Source: Anopheles merus
Taxonomy: Eukaryota; Arthropoda; Insecta; Diptera; Culicidae
Direction: 5' to 3'
NCBI RefSeq assembly: GCF_017562075.2
Contig: NC_054085.1
Coordinates: 12,174,722 to 12,238,721 of the forward strand
Length of the DNA: 64,000 nucleotides
Made by a program: the position numbers and the translations under genes. Position 1 is the first letter of the stretch, and every line of letters starts with the position of its first letter. Positions 48,060 to 58,900 of this stretch are shown in pieces. The notes beneath the pieces were generated by a model. The model was not told where the DNA came from, searched no databases, and saw only the letters and a list, made by a program, of their open reading frames with translations.

Positions 48060-48990
48060 TGTGTCGAACATTCCAAAACAAAGTGAGAAGCATTTTTTCT
48101 GACGTATTGTTATTTCTTTAGATGCTTAGAGGATAAATGCATGGGGGTTTGGCATTCTAAAATCCTAAAAACATAATATGAAGAACAACCCCTTTTATGA
48201 CGCGAAGAACTCGATAGGAAGTTTTTAGTAAGGATGGAATGAAAAAACATATTCTAACTGTTTTTTTTGTTGTTGTTTATTAATTATTTTTTTGTAAATC
48301 AGTTTTTTATAGGAAATCAAAACCATATTGATCATTTAATTTTCATATTTAACGACTAAACGCAGCTTCTTCGTTCAATTAGATTGTGTTGTGCGGTTTG
48401 CATAACTAGAAATCAATGAATGAAAACCTAATATTGCATACAATCAGGCGTACAAGCTGTAGTGCGGACTGCATACGTCCCAAAAGTATGTGTATGCGAA
48501 TTGCATACATTCTGGCGTGGACGATTCTCCATTGCATACATTCAGGAGTAAATAATTGAATCCATGTTTGCGCCATCTCTTGAGGAGTATTTGAAGCTTT
48601 TTGCAGTGCCACCTATTGTCGAGTGATAACATTATTTGAAATGACCGTTTTCACTGTTTCACAATATTTGATTGGATAAAGACATTTAAAGTTTTTTTTC
48701 TTAAACAAAAAATTAAGTTATGCAAAATTATTGACTCAAAAATTTTCATTGATTGATATTAACAAATTCGTGATCGTTTAAATTTGTAATTATGTAAGAC
48801 GACAAGCCCAATATATATAAAAAAAAAATAAAAATTTCTTTATAGTATCAGATAATATTTACTCAATTTACTTATCGAATATACAACCTCGTACGCCTTA
48901 ATCCTTGCAGAATGACCTGAATCCAATTGCAAAATAACAGCAAACTATTAATAACCAAATCTGATACAATTAAAAGGCATCGAAAAAAAA
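48060..48990. other. AT-rich stretch upstream of TTC36
   Basis: Apart from the TTGCATA-motif cluster (48433-48550) nothing is recognised. Confidence 0.45.
48433..48550. repeat. Three copies of an ATTGCATACAWTCWGGMGT motif upstream of TTC36
   Basis: Near-identical 20-bp copies begin at 48433, 48500 and 48531. Partial TTGCATA or CTGCATA copies lie near 48398 and 48469. The second copy sits inside a near-palindrome, GTATGC-GAATT-GCATAC. The spacing is irregular (67 and 31 bp), so this is not a simple tandem satellite. The cluster lies about 450-570 bp upstream of the predicted TTC36 start. It could be a cis-regulatory cluster (TATGCAAT resembles POU or C/EBP half-sites) or a decayed repeat. Confidence 0.5.
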
Positions 48991-50223
48991 ACAACCAAAC
49001 CACATATCTGTGCGCCGCCACCACGACCAAAGCGACAAAAGCATGGCATTAGCATTACAGTGCCCACCCATTCATGGACGTGCAAATGAGCTCACGGGAG
49101 GTTTTCGCGACACTAAAGCTCGCCCTCGCAACAATAAGCCTACCGATCACTTCCCCCCCGGAGGCCACTAACGTCCGTCCTTCTGTCGGCAGCGGAAATG
49201 CTTTTAACCCATCGGTTGAGCGAAATGAGATCACCGAGAAGTGGGGACGCTTTGATGAATAATTAAGGTAAACTTTCAGCCTGTTTTTTGCTATTACTTC
49301 GGTCGGGCTAACTGTGGTCATTTGTGCTGATACTACTACTGCTACTGATGGTTCCATCAAAAACATCCACCGGTAATCGGGTACATAAAAAAGATAACAA
49401 TAATTGAGCACAAAATTGTGAACAAACCATTTTGCCACGAACGAGAGCCTCCCCAACACAGCACCTTCCACCAACGGGTCGGGTCGGTCAAGAACCTTTA
49501 ATCATGCCTAGAGCGTACACAGTGAGTGCCACCTACTGCTGTGGTCCAGTTTATTAAGGGTCAATGGATTTACTGGGCGGGTGAGAGCGTTTCGGCCTGT
49601 CAACAAAACGCTTGGCAGTGCTTTGTGGGTCAGAACTTTGACCACCTCACCACTCGCTAGCAGCTAAATATGAATCAATAATTAAGTAGTTTTCCAAGTA
49701 ACTAACCTCAAATGTCAATTTTAATGCCCGTGGCGTATCTTCGTGGAATGTTTTTTTTTCCGATTGGAGGAACTAAAACTTCCTCTGATTGAAGAAAAAG
49801 CTTCCCTAAAACGCACCACAACACACTGGCAAGTGAACGAAACCAGTATAACCTGTATTGGGAGCTAAGCTTAGGGGCCAATTTTTTGTGCCGGATGACA
49901 TCACAACGCCGGTCGAGTTCTTGTTTGGGCCCCTTTTTTGCGTGACTTTCCCTAGAAGGAGTGTCATGTTTGGCTGAAAGCCATCGCTGTCACAGAATTG
50001 CTTTATTTCGTTGCTGTTTTAAAGCCTGGCGCATGTACGCCAGACTGTATTATGACATAATATGGATCTGTAAGACGTTTTCAAGAACAAATCTATAAAT
50101 TGAGAGAGTGTGGGCCTAGAATACAAGGTACAAATCACGCCTAATAAAAATTCAAAACAAACCTCGACAACAACGTGACAATTGCCTGCTAGCTAGACGA
50201 GGGGATAAGTTTAAGTTCTTCTC

Positions 50224-50226
<3 letters not shown>

Positions 50227-50280
<54 letters not shown>
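50227..50280. repeat. (CT)27 microsatellite
   Basis: This is an uninterrupted CT dinucleotide tract of about 54 bp in a GC-richer non-coding block. The opposite strand is a (GA)n tract of the sort bound by GAGA-type factors in insects. That function is inference only. Confidence 0.95.
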
Positions 50281-50287
<7 letters not shown>

Positions 50288-50865
50288 TAGGAAGAACAGA
50301 TTCTCTCCTTCCTCTAGCTCCCAATAGTGGACATAACGCCACAAGTCTGACGTAATTCGTGCTGACATTCGTCACCGTGCATAATTCAAAGCGAACGCCA
50401 TGCTCGGAACTGCGTAAGTGAAACCCGCTTCAGTAGAGCACATGGAAGGGGACACGGGATTTAATAAAAATAAAATCTCCCTCCCAAAAAACCCCCCTCG
50501 GACCTCTCCTTTAAAGCGCCCGTAGGAGCTCAGTGGCAACGAAGGCCAATAAGATGTCTCGGCCCGTTTACTAGAGAAGCTTCAATTCCACAAACACAAA
50601 CGGGGCCGAAACCCATCCCTCTCGCTGTCCCCGGACTGGATCGTGATTGTCCCTCCGAAACAACACAAACAAATATAACTCCTCCACCTCAATCGTTGTG
50701 GACTTTGTGCGGGGGCACAGTGGACCGGAGGTGATCATTTCGTCTCCAAATAAAGCGAAAAGCGCCAAATTTGGCAAAGAACCAACCGGCACTCCAGCAC
50801 GAAACCGGCGCGACACGTCACGCTGCATTACCCACGGATTGAATCTTGATGATCTTGGTCGCTTG

Positions 50866-53271
50866 CCCCCCCCCCCCTCGCTCCCTACAGTCTGTGAGCA
50901 TCTTGGATATTGGGCCCGGGGTTCCAAATAAAACCGATGACTCCATACCGCGCGCGCTTACATCGCACTTCAACTCCCATTCCCCACCCAAATTCCATCC
51001 TACCGGACCCGACTCAATGCGCTGATTTATGCATGATCTTCCAAGAGATGTTTCCCCCCCCCCCCCCCACCCCACCCCCCGCTGTTTCCGCTTGCGAGCG
51101 GCATCATCGTTAACTGCGGCGATGTGTCAAGAGATCGCAAATAGTGTGTGCGCGCCTTTGGCACGAGTACTTGCCGCAACTAAGTAGGCGCAGCGAGTGG
51201 TGCTTCCGATGCGAAATGATCACCAGCTGGGATTTCAACTCTCGCCGACTGTGGCGTTGCTCACGATCGGCGGGCTAATGGTTGGCGGCAAACGGGGGAA
51301 ACAACATATCGGACCGATCAGCGTGAAAAAAAAACACACAGACACACAGCAACGGAGAATGAGCTGCTGCTGTTGCTTCAGTTCTTTTTTTTTTACATGA
51401 TGGGTGTGTCGGCGGAAGCTAAGCTCCCTTGCCCCGGGGATTGACAAGGGAGTAATGGATTCTTGCTGTATGGGTTGTACGTACCCGGGCCCGGAACAAG
51501 CGGGATGCATTGAAGATGATGGAAAGTGTAACTTGGTGTGGCTGGTAAAGGCGCTTATCTCGCCAATCGACGACGATGACGAGAGTGTCAAGGAGTTTTT
51601 CTTATGCGCGAAAGTACTTTGAATGTCTGGAAGTGTTGGCAGGCACATGGCAAAAACTACAAATCATTCTTCAAGGTTTCAGGTTACATAAATCTGCCAC
51701 AACTCGGTAGCGGTTGTGGTAGAACCTTAGAGCAAGATGGTGATGATCATCTCCAAAGAATTTGTCTGGTTAGAGCTTTCACCATAAATCATTCTATTGC
51801 TAGAATGCCCCAGTCCTACAAAGAGAGACACTGTAAAAACATGTATTTTCAGGAAATTCATAATTCAACCAAAGAACAAGAAATTTTGAGCATTTTTAAG
51901 TTAATTTTACTGCACTCCAATTCGCTTCAACTACGATCTTCTTTTTCTATCTCTCTCTCTCCTGCTTTGTCTGGAGATTTCCAGAACAAATCAATCGGCA
52001 TATGTTTTCAATCACACCTACTTCGATCGGGCTTCCCATTCTCCCCAGACACCAGAGTAGCACACTGCCAGCTCGAGCAGAACAACCTTCGAGCACAACT
52101 GCACAACTCGGCCAGCACAGCACAGATGTCGTCGGAGAACGCCACCACCTCCAGAGTAAACTAGATCCGTTGCCGTTGACGCCCGATCGCTGGATCGCTT
52201 GAGGGAAGCATTCAAAAGAGCAGTAGCACACCACACGTGCATGCTATTTTCGAAACTCCCCAGCAGTTTGCCATTTCCAAGCGCATTGCGGTGCAGTTTG
52301 CTTGTCGCCTGTCTGCCTTACTACCGGCTGGTGTGAAGGAAAGCCACCCAATAAATGCATATATTTTACAACTCATTGTATCACCCTACTTGGCTGAAAA
52401 CACGCCAAACTCGCCAAGCAACCAACAGCAACAGCCGTAGAGAGATTTTGTCTGTCACACTCGTAAATTGCAATTTATTTTTGGGACCACCTTCACTCGC
52501 TCCCTACCCTTGTGCTTACACGGGTGCAGTGACACGATCAGTCTTGAGGGAGATGTGTTAAAAAGTGGCAAGAAATGTAGAAGGGAGAATTAAGTCACTT
52601 GAGATTCCGCCGAGGTGCGGTGCGCTTGGAGCTGCGGCCAGATTGGAATGCTTTGCTTCCTGATACCTGTGGAAGGTGCAGCAGCAGAGGCTCCACTGGG
52701 GATGGCGTGAGTGCGCGTCAAGGGGACGAAATTGGGACGAAAAATCTTAATTGATTTTTACGACCCTCTTGTTGCTGTACAGAGACGACGAGGGTAGGCA
52801 TCGGTGCCAGTGCCTGTGAACACAATGAAGGTATATGAATTTATGAGGGTTATTTAAGAGCTCTTCTGAAGGTGCCCAAGCGTAAATTGGAAGAAATTAC
52901 TTCAATCAAAGCAGAGCAGTAATGGGTGACGCTTAGACACTTTCCTCATACGACCTTGAATATTTTTGTGCATAAACAAAGAGTTTGTATGATTTCTTCA
53001 CTATTCCCGTCTATAGACCGCATCATAAATCTACCTTCCATGTACAAAACCCGATCCGTAAAACATCGTCCCAGTTCGATCGTCCAGCAAACGAACGGCC
53101 AAACTCAACCTTCTCGCCATCCTCGGAACCTTGGAACCCACCGGCAAAAGCACCTTTTACGGAAGCTTGGTCTCTGACGTGGACCAAAAACCAAAAAAAA
53201 AAAAGCTTTCCCTTTCGATGTCGCTTGTTGGACACCTCGCCAAAATCTCGCCTCCCCCCCCCCCCCCCCCC
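50866..53271. repeat. Three long poly-C runs within 2.4 kb
   Basis: Runs of 12 C (50866-50877), 15 C (51054-51068, followed by ACCCCACCCCCC) and 18 C (53254-53271) lie in one GC-richer block. Long G runs elsewhere are near 743, at 39618-39630 and near 61781. These tracts can form i-motif or G-quadruplex structures and are error-prone in sequencing. Confidence 0.85.
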
Positions 53272-54615
53272 GTGAACCGTGAACCGGGCCACCGAATTCA
53301 CCTGACCTCATCGGTTGGAATGTGTTTGCGTCTCGATTGACTCTTGACACAGAAAGGGGTGAACAAATCAGCACACACTCGCGGCCAGATGCACCCAATC
53401 TTTGGAGCATCGGGGAACCGACTCCAAGAATTGACCATCTTTCAAGAGAGAGTGTCTTTTCAGCGTCTTGAGAGCAATTCAATTTGAATCCGTATCCGTA
53501 ACTGTACGGCCTGTTTGTGTACCATTTAAGGCTGTGCGGACGTACGAAATGGTGTCATGCAGTGTGTTGTTGCAAGGAAAAGAAGTGTTGTTTTGTATTA
53601 TTTTAAGCCGCTCAGCGGAGCGCTCCTAATTAACCGATATTCATCTTGAGTGACATTTTGCATTAATAATCGGATTGTTGAATGGGTTGGGTTTTGTTTT
53701 TTTTTTTGTTTTTTTTTTTGTGGTTTTGGCCACAAGACAAGCGAATAAATAGTTATGATGGTGGAGAAAAAGTACGTGCTGAAGGTTATGACGTTTTGCT
53801 ATTAACATGAGTTAACGAGCAGATGAATTAATGGAAAGATGGGTGGAAAAACATCGTCATTTAAGTAACGATTCCAAGTAATATAGTCAGTGTACAGAAG
53901 AATTTTTTTTAACATTTTTCGGTACTTCAACATCATGCTTCGTTAAAAAATGTCCTCACCCAATTGACATTTTCGAGCACGAATAACCAAGAATTCCAGC
54001 AAATTTCCTTAAACTGCAGCCTTCAACTTCCCTTAAACTGCACCAGTTTAAGGGAATTTAGAAAAAGTCCTGTAAAATCAACTGTGATGCGACTTTTTCT
54101 TTGCTTTCTTCCAAATTCGATCGTAAATTATGTTTCCTATCGTTATAGTGAGTCATGTAGCCATTTTATACTTAAATAATATCGATTTTTTTTACAAAAT
54201 AACATCACAAAAAATTCAATTTTGTTTTTCATGAAAAATCAAAGCTACGAATTCAAATGAGCTCAACGGCATAGTACATCAATAGAAAAAAAGTCTAATT
54301 TACGAACACGCCAAATCTTAGCGCTTTCAACACACTTGATCACACACAAATCCACAATTATCGAGCAAATGTCACTTGGGCAATTATAAGGCAAATTTGA
54401 AAAACAGGTTCTGGAAGGGCTCGAATCTATGTGATATATCGCCATAGGCCTCATTCATTAATGACACATTGGCTTTATGCAGCATCATGTTTAAGAGACT
54501 TGAAAACTGAGCTTAATATTCACTCTACTGTATTCCTGTCAAATATTCCTCATATTCCCATACTTAATTCCTATGTCTAAACATGATATCCAAAACATTG
54601 TGATAAAGCCAGCAT

Positions 54616-54810
54616 TTTCTTCTATTTGACGTAACGTTGTCCTACGCGAACATGTCGATCTATACAGGCTTTCGAGACTTATGCACTACCACGCATAGTA
54701 CCGGCCGCGTCAGTGCTAACGGAGGGACGGTAGTCCATATGAGGCTTGAACCCATGACAGGCATGTTATTAAGTCTTAGGAGTTGATGACATTTTCACGG
54801 GACCATCCCA
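54616..54810 (-). mobile_element. SINE (type 2 tail), diverged
   Basis: On the minus strand it carries the B-box-like GGGTTCAAGCCTC and the type 2 body (AAGTCTCGAAAGCCTGTATAG, with substitutions), ending in AGAAGAAA. GCCAGCAT occurs at 54608-54615 and 54811-54818 and is the likely remnant of the target-site duplication. Confidence 0.8.
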
Positions 54811-55528
54811 GCCAGCATACAAAAATGATCAAAATCAGAAAATGATAGGGAGTCGTTATACACGAGAGGCTTTTCTATGACACCTTAGACATTACATCCG
54901 ATTACATACAATGATAATCTGGTGCATAAATATTAATAAAGATAATGGTGAAAATAGCAAGGAGTGTTGTAAATGCATTAGGAACAAGAAAGAGATTAAA
55001 AACCCTGAGACAACAATTGATCTCACTGGTTCTTTAAATTGGTCATTCATTGGTCAAAAGAATACAAATGTAAAATGATGGCCTTCCACTCGCTTGTACT
55101 AGAAGCACAAACGGTACGTAAAATAAGGTACATGTAAATCCATGCTGCCTAATGACGAGTCATCTATTAAGGCAGTTCCAAAGATATCTAACGCTACTCC
55201 AATCGCTTTTTTAAAGCTTACTAAGATAAATAAATAAGATCTAGGAAGTAAGATTAATGTAGTAAGAACCCTTCACCCTCGAGCGCTACTGGCCATTCCG
55301 GAGACAAGGACCTCCTTCGCCTACCGGTATCCGTTCTTGCCCATATGTCATGCTCTGAACGCGGCATCTGATACGTACAAGCCCGGCTTTTGACGGTTGT
55401 CGATAGATTGTTGTGTGTTAATTTTCTTCGTGCATCGTGGCTTTGTAACTGTTGTGCGTAAGTGTAAGACGTGTATATATTGAGTGGATGTATAAAGTCA
55501 ATCGATGTATTAATAAATATATAAATAT

Positions 55529-55531
<3 letters not shown>

Positions 55532-55597
<66 letters not shown>
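55532..55597. repeat. (AT)33 microsatellite
   Basis: This is an uninterrupted alternating AT tract of about 66 bp in an AT-rich trough. It can extrude as a cruciform. Its length is likely polymorphic, and a collapsed or expanded assembly is possible here. Confidence 0.95.
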
Positions 55598-55601
<4 letters not shown>

Positions 55602-56170
55602 CTAATGTTTTTTAATTGATATGTTTTAACTGACTTTACAATTTTATCACACAGCAATTAAGTTTGCATTTCACGATTAAGGGATCTAATCGATTCTAGT
55701 GAGCAGACTTAATTAATTAAAAATTCTATCGGTCCGTTTAGCTAAAGCAGTTACACAAGAAATGGCTGACAAAAGGTTATATGTATAGAAAAAAGACCAT
55801 CTAAATTTCAAATAGAAATGTTGAAGTCGAAACTTTACGTTGTACAATTCCATCACAATTCCATTTGTTTCTAAACGCAATTATGAAGACATTTTCCCAA
55901 TTGCAAGGAAATAAAAGACGCGTTCTAGCTCTTTGTGTCTTTTAGCTTTTTTTCCTTTTTCCTGAGCTACATAAATAACATTTTCAGTCCATTAAATCCA
56001 TTTAATCAAGGGTTTTGTACAAATAATATAAAAATGATCCAAAAATCTCTTGATAAAAAATAGGATCAATTGGTAAAACAGGAACTAATCATGATGTAGT
56101 CTTTTTTTATAAATGATGAATACACATACTCGCTTTAGCTTATGAAGTAGGCTCCATTACTCAACTCTTT

Positions 56171-58310
56171 ATGAAAAAAGCCGCCCTACTCAATATTGTT
56201 CCTCTCAATCCAAACCCCATTAGAATTCAATTTCTGTACGAACCACGTCATCCCATAATTATTATGCTGGCCAGCAGACAAAATTCTCGGGCAAATGCTC
56301 CAACCAGCCAAAGCTAGACAATAAAAAATCAATATTCTAATCGCCAGCAATATGTATTTAAATCCCATCCACACATTAGCCCCTTGTATTACAAAACTGA
56401 AGCTTTCTAATAAGGCTAAGAGCGCATGAAAAATAGATCACATGCCACCAAACCATAACCTGGCTTACTGCTAACCATACATCAGTGCGGACGAACACAC
56501 GTACGCGGACTTTATCTGCTTCTTGAATACAAAACAAAAAACTAGACAGCAAAGTTTTATGTCGATTCATTTTTAATCCATCGCCAGGCCGGGCCCCCGG
56601 GCGCGACATGAGGCGCCCATGTCACACCCAAGTTTCAGTTAAAATGCTGTAATACTTCTGCTGTAACTAGAAGCGAAATGAGAACATCGTGGGACGGGGA
56701 AAAAATATTCCACCTAATCCCTATCATCAATTTTATGCAAAACGAACACGAACAATCTGCCCGTGTGACTGACTATAAAGCCTTTTATTCATAGACTATG
56801 TTTCCCTTCGCTTTCCCCTTCGCCTGATCGGTGTAGTCTTCACTCATTTCCGTTACTATGCATTTAAGGTGCAATTGCGTCACTTCCTCCAATATCCTAA
56901 CCGACGACCGTGTGCCGCCTTCTCGGGGTAAGTGCCGTGTTCTCCGGGGGCAATTTCGTGTAATTAAGCGTCGTAAAGGTTTTTGCAATGATACTTCACG
57001 TGTTATCGGGTTTTAGTTGGCGAAGAAGGACACAGAACGGACGAGGATAAAGCAGACACACCGCCACGGTTCCAGGAGAGCATTGGTTCCATGTACGGTA
57101 CGCGCATGGCCACACCAAAAACCTCGTTCGCTATCGGATGACTCATCGGTATTGTCGCAGGATCTGGCCGTGAGTGTGTGTGTCCCGGGGACTGAAAAAC
57201 AAAAAAAAAGGAACAAAAAGGACACGTACAGCAGTACGGCATGGAAAATTCGCAGCCCTGCACTCACACGAGTGCACTGTCGGGACGGTATCGCGTCGTC
57301 GTCGTCGTCGTCGTCGGTTTGTCTCGCCACACAGACCACACATACCATGTGAAAATTCATTCTCTCTCTCTTTCTCTGATGACGGAGAACTCTTCCACGC
57401 CAGTGTCCGACGCCCAGACGAACATAATTTCCTCTCCCCATCCCAGTTTTTGCAGCACGCGCAATTGCAGGCAACGCTGCAATGATCGATTCCGTGGTGG
57501 AGTCCAGCGACCTGGAAAAACTCCTGCAACAGTCCATTCACACATACACCCTTTTTTAAAATAATGCCAGTAAAAAACCAGGACAAAAGGCTCCCTGCTG
57601 CCAAGCACGAACTTACCGATATAAAAATCATTTCCTTCCTAGGTAACACACCCTCCTATTTCCATCACATTTCCTTCTGATGCAGTATTTGCATTTGGGA
57701 AGTAATTTCCATATACCCCATAAATAGGGCCCCCCTCAACTGCACCCCTGCACAACTGCACGCGACACACGCGAGGAATGCGAATTGCATAATTTTTGCG
57801 CAAGGAAGTCAATTGTACCATTTTTACTTCAAACGCTCCTCGTGCAGCTCCCGTTTCGGAAAGCAGCGTAACAAGCAACTCGACGCAGCATTCGCTTCTG
57901 GACAAAGAAAGCTCTTAAAACAATGTGCTCTTAACAACGGAAGCAAAAAAACAAGTGGAAGGAAAATTTGTCCCTCATCTTCTATTACCACATTAACCAC
58001 TTTTGCAACGAGTCCGTAAAGCCCTCCAGAGGATGTGTGAGTGCGAAATACAGGCGTACGAAGTTGCCTTTCCATTTCATCACAGTAAAGGACGGCATAA
58101 AACAAAGGCCACCTTGCCGTGTCATTTCAGTTCCAGGTACTTTATCCCCCCGGTGGTCGTAAAATAGAATATAAAAGCGTCTCAAAGTGTTGTACACGGT
58201 AGAGTTTGTACCTTTTTCCTGTTTTCCACCGCCAAACCACACCAGGCACTTAGCGAAGCGTGCTAACAAGCGTTATTGATTTTTCTGCAACCGTTCTGTG
58301 GTTCAGCGGG
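56171..58310. other. GC-richer non-coding block
   Basis: Long overlapping frames on both strands share a (CGT)n/(ACG)n run at about 57295-57316, translated as poly-Arg, poly-Val or poly-Asp depending on frame. A minus-strand donor-like TCG|GTAAGT near 57613 is isolated. No gene is supported. Confidence 0.45.
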
Positions 58311-58900
58311 GATAAGTATGAAAAAAAATGAAGCAAAAGTAAGAAATATGATGATGTAAATGAAAACTGATAAGGAATATTAAAGATATCAACTATAAAA
58401 AGATAAATGAAAGTAACAAACATAAAACAGACATGAAAACATGTAAACTAATAAATATGTCAAACCAATTTTAGAAAAAAAGGAAAGAAAAACATACAAA
58501 GATCCTCAAAACGCACCTAATAACACTACAAACATAACAAGAAGATTTCAGAAACCAATAATAATAAATGAAATAAATAAAAATATGTGAAAACGCGAGA
58601 CAACAATAAAATGTAAAAACATAAGAAATATAAAACATGCACAAAAGTAAAGGTAAAAAGAAACAAATTAATCGTTTTGTAAGATAAATAATGTTAAAAA
58701 AAGAAAAGAAAGAGTCTGCCTGAAAAATGTTATTAAATAAAACATTGAAAAATGGCAACAAAGTAAGAACACTCCAACAGACAGACATCAATTTTCTATC
58801 CAGCCCAGCTCAAACCAACATGGCCACATTAAATAAACATTACACAACGTGTTCAAGCAAATCGCACATTCAAATCACAAGATAGATAATAAAGATTGAG
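58311..58900. other. A-rich, strand-asymmetric tract
   Basis: The plus strand is dominated by A (AAATGAAGCAAAAGTAAG, AACATAAGAAATATAAAAC), similar in character to 30250-31020 and 10200-10530. There is no coding potential. Confidence 0.45.

Larger units (their letters stand above)
48991..53680. other. Large GC-richer non-coding block
   Basis: It contains the (CT)27 tract, the three poly-C runs and two adjacent short palindromes at 50026-50062. Around 52040-52200 all three plus-strand frames look superficially protein-like, which shows how uninformative open frames are here. No mobile element or identifiable exon was found. Confidence 0.45.
53681..56170. other. AT-rich stretch around a SINE, with one GC-richer patch
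   Basis: Besides the SINE (54616-54810) and the (AT)33 tract, a GC-richer patch at about 55255-55440 has an open minus-strand frame (GRRRRSLSPEWPVALEGEG) and is probably a mobile-element relic. It is not assignable by eye. Confidence 0.4.

Noticed and set aside
49055..49474. 139-codon minus-strand frame and overlapping 62-codon plus-strand ATG frame
   Set aside because: Both look mildly protein-like over the same DNA. They cannot both be real and neither has family similarity or gene signals.
52002..52434. Coiled-coil-like and Ser/Pro-rich peptides in three overlapping plus-strand frames
   Set aside because: All three frames appear plausible at once, which points to composition and not coding. 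The acceptor-like CCCCAG and weak GTAAAC donor are not enough.
56785..56988. 67-codon minus-strand frame whose stop overlaps AATAAA
   Set aside because: An attractive terminal-exon look, but no acceptor, no family and no upstream exon could be found.
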